In this document: positions 9,225-14,942 of the stretch, piece after piece
Numbering within the stretch: position 1 is the stretch's first letter
Layout of the letters: every line of letters begins with the position of its first letter
Assembly (NCBI GenBank): GCA_002687795.1
Contig: NZBG01000008.1
Location: forward strand, 1-20,215
Direction of reading: 5' to 3'
Length of the DNA stretch: 20,215 nucleotides
Source of the DNA: Candidatus Woesearchaeota archaeon
GTDB taxonomy: Archaea; Nanobdellota; Nanobdellia; Woesearchaeales; GCA-2687795
Notes under the pieces: generated by a model
The model's input: the letters and a program-made list of their open reading frames with translations, nothing else
Database searches by the model: none
Told to the model about the DNA's origin: nothing
Program-made: the position numbers and the translations under genes

Positions 9225-9268
9225 ATTGTGCACAGAAAGAGTGTATTGTTAGCTTAATCTAAATCCTT

Positions 9269-9369
9269 GATTTGCCCAGCCCTGCTCTCCGAGCAGGGTT
9301 ATTTTTTCTCCCCCTTGATTTCCGAGGGTGAGAAAAAATCAGTCTGGCAACGCCAGACCTGAGCAAATC
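9269..9369. repeat. cloverleaf-like nest of palindromes
   Basis: An outer stem GATTTGCCCAG (9269-9279) pairs with CTGAGCAAATC (9359-9369), 10 of 11. It encloses three hairpins: CCCTGCTC-TCC-GAGCAGGG (9280-9298); ATTTTTTCTC paired with GAGAAAAAAT (9301-9339, with CCCTT/GAGGG inside); and GTCTGGC-AAC-GCCAGAC (9342-9358). A further AGCTTA/TAAGCT pair (9251-9256, 9395-9400) lies outside. It occupies the 229-base gene-free gap between polB and the orphan gene. Read on the minus strand, the third hairpin is followed by TGATTTTTT, so it may also end transcription of the orphan gene; read on the plus strand, the first hairpin is followed by TTATTTTTT. Alternatives are a MITE-like insertion or a structured RNA. 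Confidence 0.65.
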
Positions 9370-9421
9370 CGCATATTATAACCGCAAGAGAAACTAAGCT
9401 GATGATACTATAAGACTATAT

Positions 9422-10774
9422 TTAAGGATTTTTCATGTAAGCGGTTAATTTATCTGAGATTCTTCTTGCTGCTTTAAAGAGTCTTCCAATAGGATATGAT
9501 ATTTTCTTAGCATTCCATTTTACCTTGGTTGAAATGGATTCAAGCCTGCCTGGCTGATAATCTGTTAGGATCTCTGCCACTTTACTTATTCCACCTCTTT
9601 GGCATGCAACATCGCATAACTGGTCAAGAAGCGCCGGGTTTTGGTATACTCCAAAATTATAAAACTCCTGCCTGACATCATCAAATAATCTATGGTTGAT
9701 GAGCAATGTAGGCGCTGGAACTAGGGTGCTTTCCTGAAGCTGAGAGTGCTGCCCAGCAGTCTTGGTTTGTATGCCTAATATGTTCCGATACTTGAAAAGA
9801 GGTTCAGTTAGGAAAGCGTATTCTTTATCATGCTCTGATTCTCTTTCTATCTGAACAACTATTCTGTCTTTTTTTGGGATATCATATAACCTGTAATCAG
9901 GGTTGGCTTCTTCATTTCTGATTTGCCTTCTTAGCTTTGCCAGCCTGTTTTTATGCTTCTTTTCTTCCCATTCATACCTTTGGTCAGGAGTTTTCTTATT
10001 ATAGCCATCTATTTCCTTCTGTTTTTCTCTTTGGAGAGTTTCAAGCTTTGTCATTTTTGTTACTCTAATTGCATATGGCACAGGCTTTTCTGGTGTAAAT
10101 CCCCAGCCCCAGTCATCTCCATACTCTGTACCGTTCTTAACAGCCTTTGCTGCTTTTCTTATTGCGTTTGCAAATGCATAAGCCTGCATTTTCTGCTGCT
10201 TTAATAGCTCTGAGTATTTTGGAGATAGATACACCTGGCTTTTCAGGTTGTTCCATAGGTTTACAGTGTTTCTGAATTCCAACTCGAATTTTGTGAAATG
10301 CTCCTGGATATTTGATGTAAGTTTTAAGGCTGTATTGTCAAGCTGTTCTGATAGTTCTTCGATTGTTCTGTCTGATACCTTTGGCTTAAATGCCTTATTT
10401 ATCGATTCCTTTGACCAATTATAGAACCCTGAAACAAACCTTTGTTTTTTACTTTCATAATCTTTGTATGAATTAAAATCAAAATCTCCTATAACCTGTT
10501 TCATCTCTCTAAAGCTTTTTTCTAAGAACTCAGCTGCGTCTAAATAGCTCATTACTGTTTGTTCTTCTTTTCCATCTTCTAGATATAAGAGAGCTAATTG
10601 AGAATAAGAGCCTGATAATTCTGCATAAACTCTTGATAAGTCAATCCCAACATCAATGTTCTCTGTTTTGTTTACAAATCCCAGGGCCTTTACTTCCATT
10701 AAGGATTCTAACTCCTTCTGGGAAGATTTAACCCTTTCTTCTAAGCTTTTAACAGGATCCAAAGGTATATTCAA
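9422..10774 (-). CDS. orphan 450-residue soluble helical protein
   Basis: The product is not recognised. It is a largely helical, charged protein with no membrane segment. An N-terminal TPR-like pair of helices lies around residues 40-90 (YAELSGSYSQLALLYLEDG), then long coiled-coil-like stretches, then a W-rich patch (DDWGWGF) near 225. A very basic helix (KKHKNRLAKLRRQIRNEEA) lies near 275, and a basic C-terminal tail follows. The frame is also open for four more codons to a TTG at 10784-10786, but GGTGAT at 10779-10784 is a Shine-Dalgarno site placed four bases before the TTG at 10772-10774, so that start is chosen. It has its own TATA box and sits between a broken dph2 and the palindromic cloverleaf, which suggests an inserted or fast-evolving accessory gene. 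Confidence 0.75.
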   Translation of the reverse strand: MNIPLDPVKSLEERVKSSQKELESLMEVKALGFVNKTENIDVGIDLSRVYAELSGSYSQLALLYLEDGKEEQTVMSYLDAAEFLEKSFREMKQVIGDFDFNSYKDYESKKQRFVSGFYNWSKESINKAFKPKVSDRTIEELSEQLDNTALKLTSNIQEHFTKFELEFRNTVNLWNNLKSQVYLSPKYSELLKQQKMQAYAFANAIRKAAKAVKNGTEYGDDWGWGFTPEKPVPYAIRVTKMTKLETLQREKQKEIDGYNKKTPDQRYEWEEKKHKNRLAKLRRQIRNEEANPDYRLYDIPKKDRIVVQIERESEHDKEYAFLTEPLFKYRNILGIQTKTAGQHSQLQESTLVPAPTLLINHRLFDDVRQEFYNFGVYQNPALLDQLCDVACQRGGISKVAEILTDYQPGRLESISTKVKWNAKKISYPIGRLFKAARRISDKLTAYMKNP

Positions 10775-10778
10775 GATA

Positions 10779-10784
10779 ATCACC
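10779..10784 (-). promoter_or_regulatory. Shine-Dalgarno GGTGAT deciding a TTG start
   Basis: The minus strand reads GGTGATTATCTTG. The spacing of four bases to TTG matches other starts in the window and argues against the TTG 12 bases upstream. Confidence 0.6.
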
Positions 10785-10818
10785 AAAGTGCTTTGTTAAG
10801 AAAGAGGATGGCTGGTGT

Positions 10819-10828
10819 GTTTATAAAG
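10819..10828 (-). promoter_or_regulatory. TATA box for the orphan 450-residue gene
   Basis: The minus strand reads CTTTATAAAC, about 50 bases before the chosen TTG start. This gives a leader of about 20-25 bases that includes the Shine-Dalgarno site. It lies within the short gap after the dph2 fragment, so the orphan has its own promoter. Confidence 0.5.
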
Positions 10829-10861
10829 CTTTCTATAGTTTATTACTCTACAGTAACATAA

Positions 10862-11113
10862 TCAAAGAAATTTACTATGCCCCCATTGTATTAGAAGGTC
10901 TATTTTAAGGTTCTTTAGCTGCATAGGAACATCGCATGCGCCAAAGCATGAGCCAGCCCAGATTATGACCTTAGCATTGGTTTTATCTTCTATCTCTTCC
11001 TGAATGCTGTTTGCTTTTGGCTTTAGTCCATCAGGCAGCTGGATACAGACCAATTTAGCCTTGTTTTTCTTTATTTCTTTTATTACACTGTCCATCTCTA
11101 GGTCAAACTGCAT
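10862..11113 (-). pseudogene. dph2: truncated diphthamide synthase Dph2, N-terminal fragment
   Basis: The 83 residues match the start of archaeal Dph2, the [4Fe-4S] enzyme that makes the first C-C bond of diphthamide on elongation factor 2. Matching elements are IQLPDGLKPKA and SCFGACDVP (position of the first cluster-binding Cys), then LIQWGHSKF, equivalent to LIHLGHS of Pyrococcus as remembered. The frame then stops (TGA). Full-length Dph2 is about 340 residues with two more cluster Cys, all absent. The 87 bases before the next gene contain no continuation in any frame, so this is a deletion or replacement rather than a simple frameshift. The fragment may be a relic, or a retained single domain. 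Start ATG at 11111-11113, with no Shine-Dalgarno site. Confidence 0.75.
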
Positions 11114-11144
11114 AGAATAAGAAAAAGCAAATCAGTTTAAAAAA

Positions 11145-11471
11145 TTATTTATTTTTCTCTCTTTCATACTCTTCAGCGCATTTGTCAGAGCAGAACCTGT
11201 GAAGCTCGCCATCAATCTCCTTTTCCAGAAACTCATCCTTGAGTATTTTGCCGCATTTCCTGCATTTTGAGTCCTGGCCAAGGCCTTCAGCTCCTTTCAT
11301 AAAGCCTTCTTCTCCAGGCTCTATCTCATCATCTTCTACAAGCTTCTCCCTTCCTTCTTCAGTATAGACGTCTTCCTCTTTTTCCCCTGTTTCCATGTCT
11401 TCTTCTATCTCTTCTTCTGTCTCAGACTTTCCGCCCTGCTCTTCTGCCGGGTAAACCTTTTCTTCAGCCAT
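11145..11471 (-). CDS. acidic protein with C-terminal TRASH/MYM-like zinc finger
   Basis: A 108-residue protein. Residues 1-65 are very acidic and low in complexity (Glu-rich, probably disordered). Residues 70-105 carry CRKCGKIL followed by HRFCSDKCAEEY. This CxxC...CxxxC arrangement is typical of TRASH/MYM-type treble-clef zinc fingers, which bind metal or mediate protein contacts. The start is fixed by GAGGTGAT three bases before the ATG at 11469-11471. It is divergent from the gene at 11603 and lies 31 bases before the dph2 fragment. Specific function unknown. Confidence 0.8.
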   Translation of the reverse strand: MAEEKVYPAEEQGGKSETEEEIEEDMETGEKEEDVYTEEGREKLVEDDEIEPGEEGFMKGAEGLGQDSKCRKCGKILKDEFLEKEIDGELHRFCSDKCAEEYEREKNK

Positions 11472-11474
11472 TGA

Positions 11475-11482
11475 ATCACCTC
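11475..11482 (-). promoter_or_regulatory. Shine-Dalgarno GAGGTGAT of the zinc-finger gene
   Basis: The minus strand reads GAGGTGATTCAATG: a near-perfect complement to the archaeal 16S 3' end, spaced three bases from the ATG. Confidence 0.75.
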
Positions 11483-11536
11483 ATTAATATGTAATTTGAG
11501 CTCCTTTTTAATCTTTTGTATACAGAAGACTAAAGA

Positions 11537-11550
11537 TTTATATATAATTT
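11537..11550 (+). promoter_or_regulatory. TATA box for the gene at 11603
   Basis: AAAGATTTATATATAATTT contains a strong AT-rich TATA element (11537-11550) with a purine-rich BRE-like stretch in front. Transcription should start near 11570, giving a leader of about 30 bases that ends in a G-run (GGGGGGATGA) just before the start. A weaker TTAAAAAG on the other strand (11504-11513) may serve the divergent zinc-finger gene. Confidence 0.6.
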
Positions 11551-11602
11551 TTCAATCTCATATCAAGGTTTAACCACTTTAGAATAAATAATGGGGGGAT
11601 GA

Positions 11603-12160
11603 ATGTTAGGCTTTAAAAGAAAGGTAGTAGGTTATGGTGTAGAATCTTCTTTAAGAAATATAGTTATACCAAATTATGAAGCGTTTCTTGGTTTATTATT
11701 GCTAAGGCACCACCAGGATGATCCTGTTAAGAGTATTTATTTTGTTTTAGAAGGTTTAGATGAAGCAAAAAGTCCTTCTCAACAAGAGTCAGTTTCAAAG
11801 GTGGTATTCACTTTAGGAAAGCAGGGGCATTTAGAGTTCTCGGATGGACAATCTGCAATACCTAAGCTTAAGTTCACTTTAGATGGCAAGATTATACCTT
11901 GTTATGAGCAGGAATATTCTGTAGATAATGGTGTTTTGCATTCTGAGGGTAATGGGTATGATGATTTTGGGCCAATTGTTCAAAACCCTGAGCTAATAAG
12001 TGCATTCTCTCAGGTAGATTGTATAAGCACACGAGTATCGTTAGAAGGAAATAAACAGCCTGGCGCTGAATCAATGGAAGGGCTGACTTTAGAGGTGATT
12101 ATGTCGGTAACTGATAATGAACTTTATGAGAAGGATACAGCTAACTTTGTCCAATATTAA
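11603..12160 (+). CDS. unrecognised 185-residue soluble protein
   Basis: No family is recognised. The protein has no signal peptide or membrane helix. After a basic start (MLGFKRK) it alternates short beta-like and helical segments, with a hydrophobic GLLLLRHH near residue 30 and an acidic C-terminal half. The ATG at 11603 is preceded by GGGGGGATGA as a possible ribosome-binding site; the in-frame ATG at 11591 runs straight into TGA, so it cannot be the start. It has its own TATA box and is monocistronic. Its stop overlaps the stop of the convergent gene within TTAA. Confidence 0.7.
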   Translation: MLGFKRKVVGYGVESSLRNIVIPNYEAFLGLLLLRHHQDDPVKSIYFVLEGLDEAKSPSQQESVSKVVFTLGKQGHLEFSDGQSAIPKLKFTLDGKIIPCYEQEYSVDNGVLHSEGNGYDDFGPIVQNPELISAFSQVDCISTRVSLEGNKQPGAESMEGLTLEVIMSVTDNELYEKDTANFVQY

Positions 12161-13041
12161 CCCTCAGCTTTTTTTATCCAAACTATATATGTTTCAAGCC
12201 CTCTTACTGAATTATCTAACTTTACATGGAAATCTGAACATTTTTGAGGGTCTGAGAGCACTTCACTCTTTATAGACCTTAATAGATTATTAATTTTTCT
12301 TCTAATCAATAATAGTCCTTGAATGTAGTCATCATTTTTATTAATATGCCTTGCATCTTCAAGTTCTTCAAGCAGCATTAGTATATCAAAACTTAGTTTC
12401 TTTAAATAATTCTTTAGAACATGCTTTTCATCTTTATTAGGCATTCTTTTGCCGAATCTTTTTATATGATTTACAACCGCTCTCATTGAGAATAAAACCT
12501 TCTCAGCTAACATTGTTAGATATTTACCTTCCCTTTTCACCATATGAACCCTTTTTTCAAGCTGACTAAACTCATCCTTGATTTTCCCAGATATACCAAG
12601 AAAGCGAATGCAATTATTAATCATTATTGTCATGTCCCTAATAAGAATTCTTTCCTCATTCATGATAAGGTTTCTTACCTTATCTTTGTCATAACTATGC
12701 CTCAATAATTGGTTAGATGCTTGCTGTTGCGAGAATGAATTAACATACCTCTCCTGCGCGCTCATATCCTCATGTTCACTAAGCTGCCCCATTCTTTTTT
12801 CAAGCTCAGCAACCTCTTTGCTTTCCTCTGTTATCCTTATGATAATTGGAACAAGCAAAGACCTTATCCTGTCCAAATCATTAATAAATCTAAGCCGGAA
12901 TTCTTCTTTTATCAGTTCCCTGCTTTCTCTTGCAGTATTTGTACCTATGTCCAGCTGTTCATTGATTTCTTCCAGGGCTTCTAAAACCGTGTTTCTATCC
13001 TTCATGAGCTTAGCTCTTCTTTTTGAGCCTGAATCAAGCAA
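12157..13041 (-). CDS. unrecognised 294-residue alpha-helical, coiled-coil protein
   Basis: The protein is nearly all charged amphipathic helix (for example LEALEEINEQLDIG, ELEKRMGQLSEHEDM, LKKLSFDILMLLEELEDA) and basic overall, with no membrane segment. It could be a cytosolic scaffold or nucleic-acid-associated coiled coil, but no family is recognised. The TTG start (13039-13041) overlaps the end of the preceding gene by 8 bases, which suggests translational coupling. The ATG at 13003-13005 (MKDRNTV) is an alternative start, and neither has a convincing Shine-Dalgarno site. The two genes at 12157-13321 probably form one transcript. Confidence 0.7.
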   Translation of the reverse strand: MLDSGSKRRAKLMKDRNTVLEALEEINEQLDIGTNTARESRELIKEEFRLRFINDLDRIRSLLVPIIIRITEESKEVAELEKRMGQLSEHEDMSAQERYVNSFSQQQASNQLLRHSYDKDKVRNLIMNEERILIRDMTIMINNCIRFLGISGKIKDEFSQLEKRVHMVKREGKYLTMLAEKVLFSMRAVVNHIKRFGKRMPNKDEKHVLKNYLKKLSFDILMLLEELEDARHINKNDDYIQGLLLIRRKINNLLRSIKSEVLSDPQKCSDFHVKLDNSVRGLETYIVWIKKAEG

Positions 13042-13321
13042 TCCATATAGCCGTTAAAACAGATGCATGGTCTCTTTCCTTTTTAGCAACCTCCTGGGCC
13101 TCTTTGTCAAAGAATCTGAAGCGTTTCTCTTTTTCTTTTCTTAATTCATGTTTGGCTATATTTTCCATGTCTAAGACATGGTAAGAGAGAACTCTGGCTT
13201 CCTGCTGTATTTTCTTTATAACATCACCCATAATCTTAAAGGGCTCTTTTGCTTCTTCTATTTTTTGAAGGCGGGTCTTTTTTATCATTTTTGAAAAAAT
13301 TCGTGGACTTTTCTGCACCAT
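13034..13321 (-). CDS. small basic helical protein; start codon inside a hairpin repeat
   Basis: A 95-residue, highly charged, mostly helical protein (KEKEKRFRFFDKEAQEVAKKER) with no recognised domain. The first ATG (13319-13321) lies inside the palindrome TGCACCA-TAAA-TGGTGCA, so the first eleven residues (MVQKSPRIFSK) may derive from the neighbouring repeat array. The second Met at 13286-13288 (MIKKTRLQK) may be the ancestral start. It overlaps the next gene by 8 bases and probably shares its transcript. Confidence 0.6.
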   Translation of the reverse strand: MVQKSPRIFSKMIKKTRLQKIEEAKEPFKIMGDVIKKIQQEARVLSYHVLDMENIAKHELRKEKEKRFRFFDKEAQEVAKKERDHASVLTAIWIA

Positions 13322-13477
13322 AAATGGTGCACAGATACTAAAAAAACCTTTGGTTTTTTGGTATGCCTCTGAGACTCAACCAGCACGAATTTTGAGCAAA
13401 TTACTCCAAGCTACTCCACCTTAAAAGGTGGAGATACTAAAAAATCCTTTGGATTTTTGGTATCCCGTAAAGGGATA
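13314..13477. repeat. tandem hairpin array (two units plus a fifth hairpin)
   Basis: Five inverted repeats: H1 TGCACCA-TAAA-TGGTGCA (13314-13331); H2 with arms ATAC...AAAAAACC and GGTTTTTT...GTAT around TTT (13335-13364); H3 CTCCACC-TTAAAA-GGTGGAG (13414-13433); H4 with arms GATAC...AAAAATCC and GGATTTTT...GTATC around TTT (13433-13464); H5 TATCCC-GTAAA-GGGATA (13461-13477). H1+H2 and H3+H4 are the same two-hairpin unit about 100 bases apart. H2 and H4 differ by a compensatory A-T to T-A swap. The rest of the 225-base gap (13322-13546) has no gene. Confidence 0.75.
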
Positions 13478-13546
13478 TCTTTCCGTAATTTATAATAATT
13501 TTATATTGAGATTATCTGATTATAAATAGTTTTCTACTTTATGGTA

Positions 13547-13897
13547 TTACCTCCCGCCAACCCCAATAAAGCTAACCCCAATAAGAATCACCAGAACGCC
13601 AAGCCATTTCAAGAAGTTCATCTTTTCTCCTAAGAACTTTATTGCAAAGAGAGATGTCCAGATATATGTTGTGGCTACTAGAGGATATAGCACTGAAAGC
13701 TCTCCAAACTTTAGGGCTGGTATGAACATGAGTGTTGAGAAGCCATATAAGCCAACGCTTGTTACAAGCTCTTTGCTGAATAAGAACTTAAAGCTGAAAG
13801 ATATGTTTGCAGATGCCTTCTTAAGCAGGAGAGCTGCATAGGCTCCTATAATACAGGCAACAATTACAACAGCCATTGTCCATAAAGGTGTTTCCAT
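13547..13897 (-). CDS. four-helix DMT/SMR-like transporter half (second of pair)
   Basis: A 116-residue protein with four predicted membrane helices (about 5-23, 38-58, 66-86, 96-114), the size of EmrE/SMR or a single EamA domain. The segment KFGELSVLYPLVATTYIW near residue 64 corresponds to the conserved Pro-containing third-helix region. The C-terminal GEKMNFLKWLGVLVILIGV matches the typical last helix of the drug/metabolite transporter superfamily. It follows its paralogue by 4 bases, and both share the GELSVLYP-VAT-YIW block, so they probably form an antiparallel heterodimer, as paired SMR and ArnE/ArnF proteins do. Substrate unknown; small lipophilic cations, polyamines or lipid-linked sugars are possibilities. 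Confidence 0.85.
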   Translation of the reverse strand: METPLWTMAVVIVACIIGAYAALLLKKASANISFSFKFLFSKELVTSVGLYGFSTLMFIPALKFGELSVLYPLVATTYIWTSLFAIKFLGEKMNFLKWLGVLVILIGVSFIGVGGR

Positions 13898-13901
13898 TTT
13901 A

Positions 13902-14258
13902 TTATTTTCTGCTTCCTATCCCTATCAGGCTTACCCCAACAATTATAAAGATTATACCGATCCATTTGGATGCATTAATAACTTCACCAAAAACCTGGGA
14001 TGATAAGAGGCTGACCCAAATATAGCTTGTAGCCACAACAGGATACAACACTGATAATTCTCCGTATTTTAAAGAGATAAGAAGGATAGCCGCTGCTGTG
14101 ACATACAAAATGATTCCCAGGAATAAGGGCACATTTGTTATTAGGCTAAATATATCCAAAGATAACCTGTTAGCACCAAGCTTGTATAGAATCTGCGCAG
14201 TTGATGTTACCAAAGTACATATAAACACCAAACCAATTGCCCCGGGTTTTGTTTTCAT
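13902..14258 (-). CDS. four-helix DMT/SMR-like transporter half (first of pair)
   Basis: A 118-residue paralogue of the next gene with four predicted helices (about 7-26, 38-62, 69-88, 98-115). It carries KYGELSVLYPVVATSYIW and GEVINASKWIGIIFIIVGV, the DMT-type third and fourth helix blocks. The first helix contains STAQILYKLGA, where SMR proteins have their membrane-embedded Glu; no Glu is visible in that helix, so coupling may depend on other residues or on the partner. Start ATG at 14256-14258. A CTATAAAA element at 14271-14278 on the minus strand and a GGAG lie just upstream. Substrate not predictable. Confidence 0.85.
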   Translation of the reverse strand: MKTKPGAIGLVFICTLVTSTAQILYKLGANRLSLDIFSLITNVPLFLGIILYVTAAAILLISLKYGELSVLYPVVATSYIWVSLLSSQVFGEVINASKWIGIIFIIVGVSLIGIGSRK

Positions 14259-14333
14259 ATCATATGCTCCTTTTATAGATGAGATAGTATATCTTCAGCT
14301 TTTAGATTAATTGCTCTTGGTATAAAAAGAAGG

Positions 14334-14504
14334 TTATCCAGTCATTTCCTCTGCTTTTCGTGGTTTCCTTGTGAGTCCAAATCTTTTTGCTTCTTGTTCT
14401 CTTTTTTTTCTTTTTGTTTTTTCTTTTCTTATTATTTTTTCTATAGTATCTATCTCTCCTTTCAGTCTATTAATAACAAGCTTCAATTGCTCTAAAATAT
14501 TCAT
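14334..14504 (-). CDS. small lysine-rich protein, 56 residues
   Basis: This short gene begins MNILEQLKLVINRLKGEID, continues with a lysine/arginine-rich helix (KEKTKRKKREQEAKR) and ends RKPRKAEEMTG. Its ATG overlaps the stop of the preceding gene in ATGA, the classic arrangement for coupled translation, which supports it as real. It is a coiled-coil or nucleic-acid-binding type helix by composition. Family unknown. It fills most of the 14259-14500 gap; the remaining bases to 14333 show nothing clear. Confidence 0.6.
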   Translation of the reverse strand: MNILEQLKLVINRLKGEIDTIEKIIRKEKTKRKKREQEAKRFGLTRKPRKAEEMTG

Positions 14505-14902
14505 AGTTTTGCCTGCATACTGACTATGAAGTTTTTATTTATGCCTTTTGTGAACCCCTCAAAAAGGTTCATATCCATGTTTGCATATTCTAAGAATCTA
14601 TTAAAGAAGACTGAAAAAGTTCTTAATTCTGAAGTATCAAGCCCCTCATGCTTAAAGTCCTTAACAAGGTCTCTTCTGACCATTCTTCCCATTTTTTTGT
14701 CTATTCTATAAAGGGATTTAAGTTTCAAAAACTCATCCAGAAGCTTCCTATCAGCCGCAATACGAACGTCATCTAATTTATGAAACGAACCAGAAAAACC
14801 ATGCGAGCCATGCAAAAAATTACTAGCTACAATCTGGAAGCGAGTCAAATCTTTTTCTAATTCCTCCAATTCTTTTATAATATTATGATAAAATAATCCC
14901 AT
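14501..14902 (-). CDS. unrecognised 133-residue soluble protein
   Basis: A mixed-charge, mostly helical protein with no membrane segment or known motif. It has an N-terminal coiled-coil-like helix (IIKELEELEKDLTRFQIV), a central SHGFSGSFHKLDDVRIAADR segment, then aromatic-rich helices (FSVFFNRFLEYANM). It lies 40 bases downstream of rtcA on the same strand and overlaps the small gene after it by four bases, so it may be co-transcribed with rtcA. No link to RNA processing can be read from the sequence. Confidence 0.65.
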   Translation of the reverse strand: MGLFYHNIIKELEELEKDLTRFQIVASNFLHGSHGFSGSFHKLDDVRIAADRKLLDEFLKLKSLYRIDKKMGRMVRRDLVKDFKHEGLDTSELRTFSVFFNRFLEYANMDMNLFEGFTKGINKNFIVSMQAKL

Positions 14903-14942
14903 AAGAATTTGTTTGCTTAGTTAATATAAATACCTTTGGTTT

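Noticed and set aside
9280..9358. Simple intrinsic terminator as the full explanation
   Set aside because: Two hairpins are followed by T-runs and may end transcription, but this does not explain the long outer stem enclosing three hairpins; kept as an alternative in the feature.
10787..10861. Frameshifted continuation of dph2
   Set aside because: All three minus-strand frames after the TGA hit stops quickly and show no Dph2-like residues.
13314..13477. CRISPR array
   Set aside because: The repeated items are hairpins of differing sequence in two irregular units, not identical direct repeats with spacers of constant length, and no cas gene is present.
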